From RBG-13-51-18 sp963739395 (lineage in GTDB: Bacteria > Chloroflexota > Dehalococcoidia > Dehalococcoidales > RBG-16-60-22): a stretch of DNA of 64,000 nt. Under the pieces are notes generated by a model that saw nothing but the letters and a program-made list of their open reading frames with translations, did no database searches and had not been told where the DNA came from. Each line of letters begins with the position of its first letter. Position 1 is the stretch's first letter. Both the position numbers and the translations under genes were made by a program. The DNA is taken from assembly GCA_963739395.1 (NCBI GenBank), contig CAVUAE010000001.1:1-64000 (forward strand), read 5' to 3'. Below, one piece after another: positions 16,475-25,265 of the stretch.

Positions 16475-17977
16475 TTATCTCCTTTTCTCAATCGGTAATT
16501 TTACGGTGAAGGTTGTACCTTTACCCACCTGGCTGGCTACTTCAATCTTGCCGCCATTTTGTTCCACCAGTCTTTTCGAAATAGCTAACCCTAATCCAAT
16601 GCCTTTCGGCTTGGTGGTGAAAAGCGGTTCAAATATCTTCGTCAAATTTTCCTCTGGTATGCCGCAGCCGGTGTCTTGGAAGAGAATTGATATATAATCA
16701 TCATCAGCGTCGGTGAAGATATTCACTTCGCCATCTTTCCCGTTCATCGCCTGCACTGCATTAGATATGATATTAGAAAATACACGGCTCATCTGTTCGG
16801 GGTCGGTTCTGATGGTTTTCGGATGACCGTTTAAATTTACGTTGACATTAACGTGTTCCGGAACAGTTATCCATGACATGCTTTCTTCGATTAAGTTTTT
16901 AACGTTAGCCCTGACCTGTGATGGCGGCTTGATGCGGGTGAAATCCAGCAGGTCGGTGACTATTTTATTGGCGATATCTATTTGCTTATCCAGGACTTTT
17001 AATGTGTTAGACGCTTCTTCATCACTCTTTTCCGTTAGCGCCATATTTAACAGGTAGGCGCAATTCCTGATGACGTTTAAGGGATTACGCAGCTCATGTC
17101 CTACCCCTGAAGCCAACTCACCGACGGCGGCTAAACGCTCGGAACGGATAAGTTTTTCCTGAACCTGTTCCAGGTCTTTAGTGCGAATATCTACTTCTTT
17201 TTCCAGCTGCTCGTAATAACCGCGGAGCGACTGCTCCAACTCAACCTGGCGGATAGCGCCACCAATACGCTCTGCCAGGGTCTTTAATAGGTGGTTTTTC
17301 TTCTTGGTATAGGGATTATCGCCGGCGGAATAAATATCCAGCGTGCCGACTTTTTCTCCGTTGACTATCAGGTCTTCGGTAGTTTTATTCGATAATTTTT
17401 CGAAATCCGGGCTTTTATATACCTGGTCGTGGTAAGTGATGCTGACCCTGGTTTCCTCCGGAATTGGCGCTGCCAGCGGAATCATCATAACCGCTTTGCC
17501 GATGAATTCATCTATTGAGTTGCTATCCCATACTGCTTTACCAATGTCATAAAGGCATTTCATCTCTTTTATCCTCTGGTGGTGTTGTCGGTCGCTCTTT
17601 TGCAGCATGGCGACTACCGCACCTACGGCGCTTAGGATAATGACGAAAGCTGTAGGTTTGAATAGGGCATTAGGGTAGGCATCGATTAATATGGCGTGAG
17701 GCAGCAAAATCAGCATGGATACGAAAGCCGTTAGTATTGCTGGTATGACGCCAAGCATATAAGACGAATAGACTACCGGCACGAAGAATACCAGAGCCAG
17801 GAAGTCGATACCGTATAGATTATGGAGGTTGTTGAGGGAATCTTGAGCGCCTGTCCAGCCTAGACGACCGCTGATGACAGGCAAATAGTAAACAAGAGCG
17901 CATAACGCCATAATAGCGATAATATAGCGTAGATGCTTATTCTCCAGAAATCCCTTTTTATCGTTTTTATAACTCAT
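16475..17977 (-). CDS. membrane sensor histidine kinase
   Basis: A 500-residue kinase. Four membrane spans occupy residues 17-125 (IIAIMALCALVYYLPVI; LALVFFVPVVYSSYMLGVI; ILTAFVSMLILLPHAIL; FVIILSAVGAVVAML). A GAF-like domain (about 140-245) and a coiled coil (LEQSLRGYYEQLEKEVDIRT) follow. The phosphoacceptor His is in GVGHELRNPLNVIRN, and the ATPase domain carries NAVQAM, DTGCGIPEENL and GIGLGLAISKRLVEQ. The membrane part has almost no external loop, suggesting it senses the membrane or an internal cue. A good GGAGG site precedes the ATG. It is first of the four-gene operon, 211 bases downstream of the last archaellum gene. Confidence 0.92.
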   Translation of the reverse strand: MSYKNDKKGFLENKHLRYIIAIMALCALVYYLPVISGRLGWTGAQDSLNNLHNLYGIDFLALVFFVPVVYSSYMLGVIPAILTAFVSMLILLPHAILIDAYPNALFKPTAFVIILSAVGAVVAMLQKSDRQHHQRIKEMKCLYDIGKAVWDSNSIDEFIGKAVMMIPLAAPIPEETRVSITYHDQVYKSPDFEKLSNKTTEDLIVNGEKVGTLDIYSAGDNPYTKKKNHLLKTLAERIGGAIRQVELEQSLRGYYEQLEKEVDIRTKDLEQVQEKLIRSERLAAVGELASGVGHELRNPLNVIRNCAYLLNMALTEKSDEEASNTLKVLDKQIDIANKIVTDLLDFTRIKPPSQVRANVKNLIEESMSWITVPEHVNVNVNLNGHPKTIRTDPEQMSRVFSNIISNAVQAMNGKDGEVNIFTDADDDYISILFQDTGCGIPEENLTKIFEPLFTTKPKGIGLGLAISKRLVEQNGGKIEVASQVGKGTTFTVKLPIEKRR

Positions 17978-18188
17978 TTTTAGCCCTCCGGATAGCTAGG
18001 GTCCGGCTACTTTATTTCCCCATACATTTATATACAGGCATAGTACGGGCAATTTTATCTAATTATTCCTATATTAGGCTACTACTGCCCGACTATAGCC
18101 GACAACCAAGATAACCCCCTTATTTCGTTGGTGTATCCCCCCACACCTATAAATTCAACGTATAATAGCTTTAATACCACTTTCTTCT

Positions 18189-18713
18189 CTATTTACGTTG
18201 CCAGTCTTTGATAATATCCTTAATTTCCCTTAAATCGTCTTCCAGCTCATTAATTGTTACTTCCGGCAGGGACTGTATTAGGTTAGCTAGAGGATTTTCA
18301 TCGTCCTCTTCGTTGACGAATAGCTTTTTAAACGAATCTGAGCCGAAATCGCCTCCCTCTGGTTTGGGTGTTGGAAGAGGTTCGGCTTCTGGAAGACCTT
18401 CGCCTTCTCCTTGAACCTCAATCAGGTTAACGTCCTCTAGGTCTTCATCCGAGGTCTCATCACCGTTTTCAAGCGCACCTTCGGCTTCAAGCGATAACTC
18501 CTTGATTGGACCATGAGGATGTGTTGTTTCTGATTCTGCTGCTTCGCCAGCATTCTCTGAACGTTTTTGGAGTTTCTCCCCCGTTTGTTTCAGGTTATCC
18601 GTCCAACCATTGAGCTTCTCGTCCAATTCGGCAATTTGTGAAGCCGCAGCTTTACTCTTTGGCGATTTCTTCTCTACTTTTGACTTGTCTTTACCAAATA
18701 GTTTGAATTTCAT
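18189..18713 (-). CDS. acidic protein at the end of the archaellum operon, unknown
   Basis: A 174-residue protein. I chose the ATG at 18713 because GGAGG lies at ideal distance; a TTG six bases upstream is less likely. The N terminus is basic (MKFKLFGKDKSKVEKKSPKS), followed by a helical segment (IAELDEKLNGWTDNLKQTGE). A long acidic, proline-spotted stretch (about 65-125) comes next, then a C-terminal helix (VTINELEDDLREIKDIIKDW). No family is recognised. It is the last of the archaellum operon, 30 bases after arlI. Its acidic linker style resembles the ArlC- and ArlD/E-like proteins of the same operon, so it may be another cytosolic ring or scaffold component. That is inference. Confidence 0.7.
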   Translation of the reverse strand: MKFKLFGKDKSKVEKKSPKSKAAASQIAELDEKLNGWTDNLKQTGEKLQKRSENAGEAAESETTHPHGPIKELSLEAEGALENGDETSDEDLEDVNLIEVQGEGEGLPEAEPLPTPKPEGGDFGSDSFKKLFVNEEDDENPLANLIQSLPEVTINELEDDLREIKDIIKDWQRK

Positions 18714-18743
18714 CTCCAACCTCCTGCAAGAAAAACAGTTTCT

Positions 18744-20663
18744 TTAGCGGAAATACCCCTCGCGATATGCTTTGGATAATATGGCATATACTTCGAAAAA
18801 GTTTGTCTTTCCTTGTTCCGCGATACGTCTTAGTACGTCCGCGCGTTGTTTGACTATCTTGTATATTTGCCTTCTTTTATCTTCGGGATAGCCGCGCCTG
18901 GGGGCGATTTTATTCTCTAACAAATATGAGTTCTGGTTGCCGCGGAAATTAAAGGTATCATCCAACGGGTTCCAGTTAAAGACTTCGATAAATGAAAAGG
19001 CGTCAGCCACTGAATCGTAGCTGACGATTTCATTGATACTGGTTAAACGTCGGGCGAGGGTGCCGTTAGCCAGACGCACCTGCTGACAAATGGCAATGAC
19101 ATTAAGATTATCTACATATGTCTTTGGCACGAGAATAGGGTTACCGGTAACACGCTGGATTAACTTGGGAACCGAGGCAGCGTGGAAAGTGCTCATACAG
19201 GCGTGACCGGTTTGCATTGCCTGGAAAGCAACCGCGCCTTCTACACCACGAATCTCGCCGACGATGATCATGTTTGGTCTTTGTCGTAAAGCTGCTTTAA
19301 GCAGGTCGAACATAGATATCTGTGAAGCTTCAGCCGTTTTAGAGGAACCGCGTGTGACACCGCGTATCCAGTTATGGTGCGGCACCTGGACTTCTGGGGT
19401 GTCTTCAATGCTCACTATCTTCGATTCTGGAGGGATAAAAGTAGTTAGGGCATTCATCAGTGTTGTTTTACCTGAAGCTGTTTCACCGGATACCCAAATG
19501 TTCATACCCTCCTGGATAACGAGTGATAGATAGGCGGCCATTTCATAGTTAAGCGTATTAAACTGGATAAGCTCCAATACGCTTAAAGGCGTATCGCTGA
19601 ATTTACGAATGGAAAAGTTGCTACCTCTTTTAGAAACATCGTTGCCATAAACGATATTGATACGTGAGCCATCCGGCAGGGTAGCATCGACAACCGGGTC
19701 TCGAAAAGTCACTGGATGCTTGATGCTTTCGGCCAGCTCGATGACGAATTTATCCAGTTCTTCTTCGGAATCGAATCCAATACTGGTGCGGAGAGCGCCG
19801 AATATTTTATGCTCGACGAAAATATTACCCAGACCGGAACAAGAAATATCTTCGATATTAGGGTCCAGTATCATGGGGTCCATTACACCCATACCTTCGA
19901 GTTTTCGTTTTAGCTGGTAGCGGAGGCTGTTATACTGAAATTTATTAAGATAAATTTGTCCTTTTTTAGATCCTTTAGATTGAAAAAGGTGCGTTCTTTG
20001 TTTTTTATCATCCTTAGAACCATTATCCCCGTTGTTATTATCTTTATCATTCTTGTTATTTTTTTTATTTTTGTTTTCTTTGTTATGTTTGTTATCTTTA
20101 CTCTCTTTGCTCTCTTTGTTATCTTTACTATCCTTATTCTCCTTACTGGCCTCCGCCTGATTTTTGTCTACAGGGGGGACAGGAAGGCTTTGATGGCCAT
20201 TGACATGCACAATTGAATCAACGATTTTCATGATAACATCAAGCCGTTTTGATGATGTGTTAATACCTTCAAGTTCTTCAACATGTTCGGCGAGGTGTTT
20301 TTCCAGGTCTTGAAGAATTTTATCGTCGGAACCGATGATACTCGGCTCAATCGCCACGTAATTATCTCGGATATCCTCGGGATTAGCCATGATATGAACG
20401 AATACGCCACTGCCGACACCATAAATAATGTTGGGATTTTTCAGACCTTTTAGCTTACGGGATATCTTTTCATAATATTTAGGTATCTCTATTTTATCCA
20501 GCGGCAGCATATTAAGGTATTGGAGAAGATGCAGATTGTTCTTGCATACTTCCTGAAAATCAGCCGGTAATTTTTTATATATTTGGCATTTTTCCAGGTC
20601 TCCGCCACAGTCCTTACCACATTTCTGCGGGCATTGTTTTATTTCGAAGGGAAGATGAAACAT
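18744..20663 (-). CDS. arlI: archaellum motor ATPase ArlI (FlaI)
   Basis: Hexameric ATPase that powers archaellum assembly and rotation. It belongs to the PilT/GspE secretion-ATPase superfamily, FlaI branch. The 639 residues carry Walker A GETASGKTT (393-401), the Asp box IVSIEDTPE (416-424), Walker B MIIVGEIRG (465-473) and the His box TGHACMSTFHA (485-495). Arg-rich segments such as RINIVYG and SNFSIRKFS resemble FlaI. Two features are unusual. One is an N-terminal four-Cys cluster (Cys11, 15, 19, 26), possibly a metal site. The other is a Lys/Asn/Asp/Glu low-complexity insert at about 170-222 before the core. The typical archaeal protein is about 520-560 residues. AGGAG precedes the ATG, and it lies 8 bases from arlH, its partner in archaea. 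Confidence in the family is high. Confidence 0.93.
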   Translation of the reverse strand: MFHLPFEIKQCPQKCGKDCGGDLEKCQIYKKLPADFQEVCKNNLHLLQYLNMLPLDKIEIPKYYEKISRKLKGLKNPNIIYGVGSGVFVHIMANPEDIRDNYVAIEPSIIGSDDKILQDLEKHLAEHVEELEGINTSSKRLDVIMKIVDSIVHVNGHQSLPVPPVDKNQAEASKENKDSKDNKESKESKDNKHNKENKNKKNNKNDKDNNNGDNGSKDDKKQRTHLFQSKGSKKGQIYLNKFQYNSLRYQLKRKLEGMGVMDPMILDPNIEDISCSGLGNIFVEHKIFGALRTSIGFDSEEELDKFVIELAESIKHPVTFRDPVVDATLPDGSRINIVYGNDVSKRGSNFSIRKFSDTPLSVLELIQFNTLNYEMAAYLSLVIQEGMNIWVSGETASGKTTLMNALTTFIPPESKIVSIEDTPEVQVPHHNWIRGVTRGSSKTAEASQISMFDLLKAALRQRPNMIIVGEIRGVEGAVAFQAMQTGHACMSTFHAASVPKLIQRVTGNPILVPKTYVDNLNVIAICQQVRLANGTLARRLTSINEIVSYDSVADAFSFIEVFNWNPLDDTFNFRGNQNSYLLENKIAPRRGYPEDKRRQIYKIVKQRADVLRRIAEQGKTNFFEVYAILSKAYREGYFR

Positions 20664-20671
20664 GTCTTCTC

Positions 20672-21388
20672 CTAGACTCGAGCTTTAGCAAGCGGTATAA
20701 TCCTCATCCCCAATTTAGGTTCGATGCTGAAACTCACAACATCACCAGTAGGACGGTCGGCGCCACGGACTTTTAAAACTTCCATTAGTTTGATCATACT
20801 TTCGCCGACCTGCTCCAGACGCATCTTGAAACGCGCATCGCATAGTGAACGTGTACGTGAGAGAATATCTTCTTCAAAGGCATAGGAGTGGGCTACGATG
20901 ACAATCGTTTTACCCTGGTCGCACAGTGTTTTGCATCTGGAAAAGAAATCTATAATCGCCACTGGCTCGCTATGCGCTACGAGCAGGGTAATAGAATCAA
21001 CAATAATTAATTTAAATTCTTGAGGTAGATTGGAAAAATGGTGTGTCAATACCAAAAAGGGCTTATGTCCACTGGGTAAGCCGCTGCGGAAAGTCAAGGG
21101 GAAAATCCTTAGACGGTCTGCCAGAAAATGGTCCAGGATGTTCATATTCAGTGAGTCCATCTGGGTAACTAAACTTCTGATATTGTTTTCGGTCGTATAG
21201 TAAGCTACCGAGATTTCCCCGCCATGCAGAGTTCCGTTGGCAAGATGTTGACACAAAACACTCTTGCCAGCATCGGAGTGTCCCTCGACGAGGCAAAGTG
21301 AACCAAGAGGAATGCCGCCGCCGCATTTTTCATCGACTTCCGGCACCCCAGTAAATATGGTTTCCTTTTTTTTACCGGTATTCACCAT
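20672..21388 (-). CDS. arlH: archaellum KaiC-like ATP-binding protein ArlH (FlaH)
   Basis: ArlH is a RecA/KaiC-like protein that forms a ring beneath the archaellum motor and regulates ArlI. The 238 residues contain Walker A GHSDAGKSV (36-44), an N-terminal GVPEVDEKCGGGIPLGS typical of KaiC-like proteins, the phrase YYTTENNIRSLVTQM, and Walker B KLIIVDSITLL (Asp131). As in archaeal ArlH, the Walker B lacks the catalytic Glu, so ATP binding rather than fast hydrolysis is expected. It sits between the ArlD/E-like gene and arlI. ArlH next to ArlI and ArlJ separates this system from type IV pili, which have no such protein. Confidence 0.93.
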   Translation of the reverse strand: MVNTGKKKETIFTGVPEVDEKCGGGIPLGSLCLVEGHSDAGKSVLCQHLANGTLHGGEISVAYYTTENNIRSLVTQMDSLNMNILDHFLADRLRIFPLTFRSGLPSGHKPFLVLTHHFSNLPQEFKLIIVDSITLLVAHSEPVAIIDFFSRCKTLCDQGKTIVIVAHSYAFEEDILSRTRSLCDARFKMRLEQVGESMIKLMEVLKVRGADRPTGDVVSFSIEPKLGMRIIPLAKARV

Positions 21389-21414
21389 GATAATTCACCT
21401 CTTTTCTTAGAGGA

Positions 21415-22413
21415 TTATTTTTTATTACCGTTACCGCCGACGCCATTGTTATCTTCTGGAGTCAGATTGATACAAAACTCTTTGCCTTTGCCATCCTCCG
21501 TAGGGAGTACTAGCTTTAGCTTAGCGGCTTTATCTTTGGCTTTATCTACTTCGATAATTTCATCTTCGAGCGCTGATTCCAATTCGTCGTTGGTATCCGC
21601 CGAGGGTGGTACAACAGGATTCAAAGGAGCATCGCCGCCGGTGAGAACGCCATGCAAGGCTAACATCGATTGACTCCATATGTCGGACTCTTTGACATTA
21701 TCCGGGAGGTCTTTGGCTATTGTGGCAAGTCGCAGGATAATATCCTTCAACTCTGGTGTTAGATGGCCGCTAATGCCGTATACCTCGAGGAATGTTGGCA
21801 GCTCCTCGTAACCTATTTCTTGCTTAGCTCTGGCTACCCAACTGATGAGGTTAGCGAGCATATTGACTTTTGGTATCCCCTGGTTTGCTTCGTCGATAAG
21901 GCGTTCGTAATCTTCGAGTTGTTCTTCATCTAATGGCAGCTCTGGTTCTTCAGGCAACTCTTCTTCCTCTGGTATTTCTTCGTCTTCGGTTATTTCCTCT
22001 TCTTCTGGAGGTTCTTCAACCTCTTCTTCCGGTAACGTTTCCTCTTCTGTTGACAGCTCGTCTTCTGGCGGTAGCTCTAGTGGAGGCTTTTCTTCCTTTT
22101 CCGGCTCTTCGAAGTCGAGTAATTTTTCATCTTCTTCCGGTTGAGGCGCTTCGTTAGCGAGCTCGTCCTGCGGCTGTTCTTCAAAGTTCGGTTCGGGCAT
22201 ATCCTCGGTTTTATCAGCAGTGTCATTTCCGGAGACCATTTTATCGGGCGCGGCATTATCTCCGCTTAGAGCCGCCAAGATAGTGGAGAACTCTGAAGAT
22301 GGTAGCTCCATATTAAGAAGATAATCACGGACGCTAGCGAGAGAATTCTTCAATTCACCCTTTAATAATTTAATTTCATCTTGTAGAGCATCAAGTTTAG
22401 CTTCGTCTACCAT
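21415..22413 (-). CDS. archaellum accessory protein, ArlD/E-like
   Basis: A cytosolic protein of 332 residues. Residues 10-35 form a coiled coil ending VRDYLLNMELP. About 75-160 is a Glu/Pro-rich linker with repeated PEEE/PPEEE phrases. About 165-235 holds a folded helical domain (VNMLANLISWVARAKQEIGY then EELPTFLEVYGISGHLTPEL). That domain resembles the C-terminal FlaD/FlaE domain of archaea, with its conserved Trp and the 'L-x-x-Y-x-x-x-G' pattern. The tail is acidic then Gly/Asn-rich. In archaea ArlC/D/E form a ring around ArlH-ArlI and link it to chemotaxis. The assignment rests on pattern and position, so it is moderately sure. AAGGAGG precedes the ATG. Confidence 0.75.
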   Translation of the reverse strand: MVDEAKLDALQDEIKLLKGELKNSLASVRDYLLNMELPSSEFSTILAALSGDNAAPDKMVSGNDTADKTEDMPEPNFEEQPQDELANEAPQPEEDEKLLDFEEPEKEEKPPLELPPEDELSTEEETLPEEEVEEPPEEEEITEDEEIPEEEELPEEPELPLDEEQLEDYERLIDEANQGIPKVNMLANLISWVARAKQEIGYEELPTFLEVYGISGHLTPELKDIILRLATIAKDLPDNVKESDIWSQSMLALHGVLTGGDAPLNPVVPPSADTNDELESALEDEIIEVDKAKDKAAKLKLVLPTEDGKGKEFCINLTPEDNNGVGGNGNKK

Positions 22414-22419
22414 GTTAAA

Positions 22420-22623
22420 TTACCTCCTTCCTACCTCCAGCTCATCGCGGAGTCTTTCCTTTTCTAAGTCATTCGGAATCGGTGTTTGAGCTTCCATTAA
22501 ATAGGTGCGGACATCAAATAACATTTCCCTTAACTCATCCCTGATTTGATGGAACTCTACTTCAAGCTTTTTATATCTTTCCTCTTCCTCTTGCTCTTTA
22601 TCTAATTGCTCTTCAAAATCCAT
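22420..22623 (-). CDS. small ArlC-like coiled-coil protein
   Basis: A 67-residue, highly charged, helical protein. It is almost entirely coiled coil, with acidic residues at the start (EEQLDKEQEEEERYKKLEVE) and then ELREMLFDVRTYLMEAQTP. The stretch 'EL-x-x-x-L-x-x-VR-x-YL-x-x-x-x-P' recurs at residues 20-38 of the neighbouring ArlD/E-like protein, which points to a shared binding helix. Archaeal ArlC is also a small coiled-coil subunit. It has a GGGAGG site and ends 7 bases before the ArlD/E-like start. Assignment is by position and by this shared motif. Confidence 0.6.
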   Translation of the reverse strand: MDFEEQLDKEQEEEERYKKLEVEFHQIRDELREMLFDVRTYLMEAQTPIPNDLEKERLRDELEVGRR

Positions 22624-22634
22624 ATTATCCCTCC

Positions 22635-24146
22635 CTACATATTCGCAACCGTTGTAAATAACTGGTGGGCTAGTGGCGGTAAAGCAAGAAGAGCCACCCC
22701 GGAAATAACTGATGTAAATCCAAGGTTGCTTAACATTTTATATTTACTACCCCCCTCCGCTAGGGTTGGTACAATAGCGTTAGCTACGGTAAATATCAAA
22801 ACTAGAGGTATTATTAAATGCTGCATCATTTCTAATCCGGTTAAGTTGAAGCTTGTAAAAGAGGACATTGTAGGGGCTCCGGACACTTTGGGTATAGTCT
22901 CCTGGGCTGTCGCCACCATACTGCCGAAAGCCATGATGACCTCGGTTATAAACACGAGGATAACGATAACAGCGCCATGCATAACAATACATAGCCAGCG
23001 GAAAGGACTGGCGACCGTCCTGCGGCGGGCACGAAGCAGGGAAAGCCTGCTAGCGAACATTGCGGCTTGCTGCCCAGCCTCTCCTGCGGAACCCCCCACT
23101 TCTATCGCGTCATAGAACATGCCTACGCTGCGGTTGGTAAGCTCGCTGCCGGTTTCATCGATAAGCATCTTCCAGGATAGTTTCGGTTGAATACCGGCGG
23201 TCAGCCTTGTATGCAGATTTTTCACCGGTGACCTCAATATATTAATTGCGTTCAGATCGACACGTGATAATGCCGAATTCACGGTAGTTCCTAAAGCCAT
23301 ACAAACACCACCGAGCGAACGTAAGAATGTGCTTATTTCATCGTCTCGTTTAGCAATTTTTTTATCATCCCGCGCCATGATTTGACCGACGGGGAAGACT
23401 AAAGCGGCAACAATTAATAAACAATAACCAACGTTTTGGCCGGTGACTAAAAATATGCCAACAACGGCGACAACCGCGATTAGCATTGGCTTAAAGACCT
23501 TAGCATTAAGTTTTTGTTCCTTCGAGCCTGGCCAATGTAATACCATCGATTCTTTCGGTGATACTACCCATATCAGCCAGACGCCTGCTGCGGTGGTAGA
23601 GACGGCGACAAAAGCCATAGCTATAATGAGTGTCGTCTCTATTTTCCATATCATCGTGGATACTATCCCGATAACAACCACCAGGATAGCGGCGAGAATC
23701 AAAGAGACGTAAGCATCAGTCCACATCTTCATGGCTTCTAAGTTCCTACCGTATTCGTTCTCGTAGTCTTGAGAGCAGGCATTGGCTTCTCTCGTGAGAA
23801 AATCAGCCTCTGGCTCGCCGGAAATTAACGAGCTAGATAAACGTAGTAATAGACCTTTAATATTTTCGTCCTTAGCCGGTTCGCCTACAGCGCGGCAAGC
23901 ACGAGCATAATCGTACTTTAAGCGCTTACGGGCTAAATCGATTTTCCTAAAATATTCGGCGGAAGAACACTGGAGGCTCGCCGACCTCTCAAAAATTTGG
24001 TCTCGAGGCACTCCGGCGACAGCAATCGTGGACATATAAGAGAGCTGATAGAACAAATCGAAGCTTATCGTGCCGGTGCCCCATCTATTGCCCTTAGTAT
24101 TCTTATTAAAGAATGGCAGGACTTTTATCATCTCGACTATTTTCAT
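22635..24146 (-). CDS. arlJ: archaellum membrane platform protein ArlJ (FlaJ)
   Basis: The polytopic platform of the archaellum motor, related to TadB/TadC and GspF. The 503 residues have a cytosolic N-terminal domain with the phrase YARACRAVGEPAKDENIKGL. Four spans fall within about 148-262 (VSLILAAILVVVIGIVSTMI, TLIIAMAFVAVSTTAAGVW, MLIAVVAVVGIFLVTG, CLLIVAALVFPVGQIM). The second T2SF domain (EISTFLRSLGGVCMALGTTV then KLSWKMLIDETGSE) precedes VEVGGSAGEAGQQAAMFASR-type sequence near residue 355 and three further C-terminal spans. This double-domain arrangement and length match FlaJ. It follows the ArlF-like genes and precedes ArlC/D/H/I, an order unlike any pilus operon. Confidence 0.9.
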   Translation of the reverse strand: MKIVEMIKVLPFFNKNTKGNRWGTGTISFDLFYQLSYMSTIAVAGVPRDQIFERSASLQCSSAEYFRKIDLARKRLKYDYARACRAVGEPAKDENIKGLLLRLSSSLISGEPEADFLTREANACSQDYENEYGRNLEAMKMWTDAYVSLILAAILVVVIGIVSTMIWKIETTLIIAMAFVAVSTTAAGVWLIWVVSPKESMVLHWPGSKEQKLNAKVFKPMLIAVVAVVGIFLVTGQNVGYCLLIVAALVFPVGQIMARDDKKIAKRDDEISTFLRSLGGVCMALGTTVNSALSRVDLNAINILRSPVKNLHTRLTAGIQPKLSWKMLIDETGSELTNRSVGMFYDAIEVGGSAGEAGQQAAMFASRLSLLRARRRTVASPFRWLCIVMHGAVIVILVFITEVIMAFGSMVATAQETIPKVSGAPTMSSFTSFNLTGLEMMQHLIIPLVLIFTVANAIVPTLAEGGSKYKMLSNLGFTSVISGVALLALPPLAHQLFTTVANM

Positions 24147-24149
24147 AAG

Positions 24150-25247
24150 TTATGCTTCTATCCTCGTTTGATTATCAGTGGATAGGGAACTATCATCGAT
24201 ACTCAACTGCATATAGCCTGGTTCACTGGCAGGTCCCAAATCAGTGCCGCCGTAAAAATCAATTTCAAGATAATCGCTGCCGTTGACTACCGCATAACCG
24301 GGGAAGCTATATGTACCGCTAAAAGTTTTCCATGTGTCTTGATCTGTCTTCGCAATCCAGACAGTAGCTTCATTTGTGCCGATAGTGGCTCTTAAAGAAC
24401 CGTCAGCTTTTCTTACTACGACGTCGATTTCAAAATAAGTATCTCCATCTTTTCGGGGAAAAGTGCCGTCTGAATTCACATAACCTCGATAATAAACATG
24501 CCAGGTTGCCGAGGGGATGTTGGTAATTCCTATTAACGGATAAATAAACTTAGACGGTCGGGTAGAATCACCGACGGTATATAATAATTTCCTGCCGCCC
24601 TCATTTTTAGCAAAATCGGCTCTGGAGAGTATCGCAGCGCCGTCATCTGGAGCAGCTTCAACCAGTTCATAATACTTTGTATTAGCTAGGGTGATATTCT
24701 CGGACTGGGCAGTTAATCGCGCATAACCGAGATCGTAGAACGAGGATGAGCTATAAACACCGTTAGGTGCTGCCATGGATATATTGCCAATAGCACCATT
24801 CTTTGATGCCGGATTGAGATGGATTAGGGCCACCATTTCCTCAGAGGGATTCAGAATACCCTGTTCGAAGAAGTCAATCGGTCCATCAAAACCGATTCTT
24901 GCTTCTTGCCACTCATTATTTCCAGGCAACGAAGCAGAATAGGGTAGCCATTTAATGTTTTTAACACTGCTATCATCAAGATAATTCACGATAACGTCCC
25001 ATTTATCGAAACTCGCCAGTTTTGTCTGGCCATCGTTTTTTACCGTGACACGTAAATAATCTGCCCAGGCGAGTTGAGCGGCGCGGGTGATATTTAATTC
25101 AGTTCTCATAATTTCACCCTCAGTAACACTTATCCTCTCGACATTAACGGCAGCCGTATCCGCCGAGGTAAGAACACCTTGCGATAGTGTCATACCTCCA
25201 ACCACAATCATGGCTATACAAATTATTGTTATAATTACTGCCGGCAT
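24150..25247 (-). CDS. ArlF-like stator/pseudopilin protein with C-terminal beta domain
   Basis: A 365-residue protein with one N-terminal span (AVIITIICIAMIVVGGMTLS), an extracellular beta-rich domain (about 45-175) and an additional C-terminal region. The first half resembles its upstream neighbour: both read 'FD-x-WDVIV-x-Y' and 'KWLPYS', then a long 'LNPxE' phrase. ArlF of archaea is a short protein of this design that anchors the motor to the S-layer or cell wall. The extra 190 residues (TWHVYYRGYVNSDGTFPRKD onward, to VNGSDYLEIDFYGG) look like a beta-sandwich similar to carbohydrate-binding modules. That would suit attachment to a wall polymer in a bacterium; this is inference. It is four bases upstream of arlJ. 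Confidence 0.7.
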   Translation of the reverse strand: MPAVIITIICIAMIVVGGMTLSQGVLTSADTAAVNVERISVTEGEIMRTELNITRAAQLAWADYLRVTVKNDGQTKLASFDKWDVIVNYLDDSSVKNIKWLPYSASLPGNNEWQEARIGFDGPIDFFEQGILNPSEEMVALIHLNPASKNGAIGNISMAAPNGVYSSSSFYDLGYARLTAQSENITLANTKYYELVEAAPDDGAAILSRADFAKNEGGRKLLYTVGDSTRPSKFIYPLIGITNIPSATWHVYYRGYVNSDGTFPRKDGDTYFEIDVVVRKADGSLRATIGTNEATVWIAKTDQDTWKTFSGTYSFPGYAVVNGSDYLEIDFYGGTDLGPASEPGYMQLSIDDSSLSTDNQTRIEA

Positions 25248-25265
25248 TATTAAATCCGTTTATCC

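Noticed and set aside
18744..24146. Interpretation of the ATPase/platform pair as a Tad or type IV pilus operon
   Set aside because: There is no CpaB/RcpA/TadZ/TadG, PilM-Q or secretin. ArlH, ArlG/F and +3-Gly class III signal peptides are present instead, and one ArlJ with two T2SF domains replaces the TadB/TadC pair.
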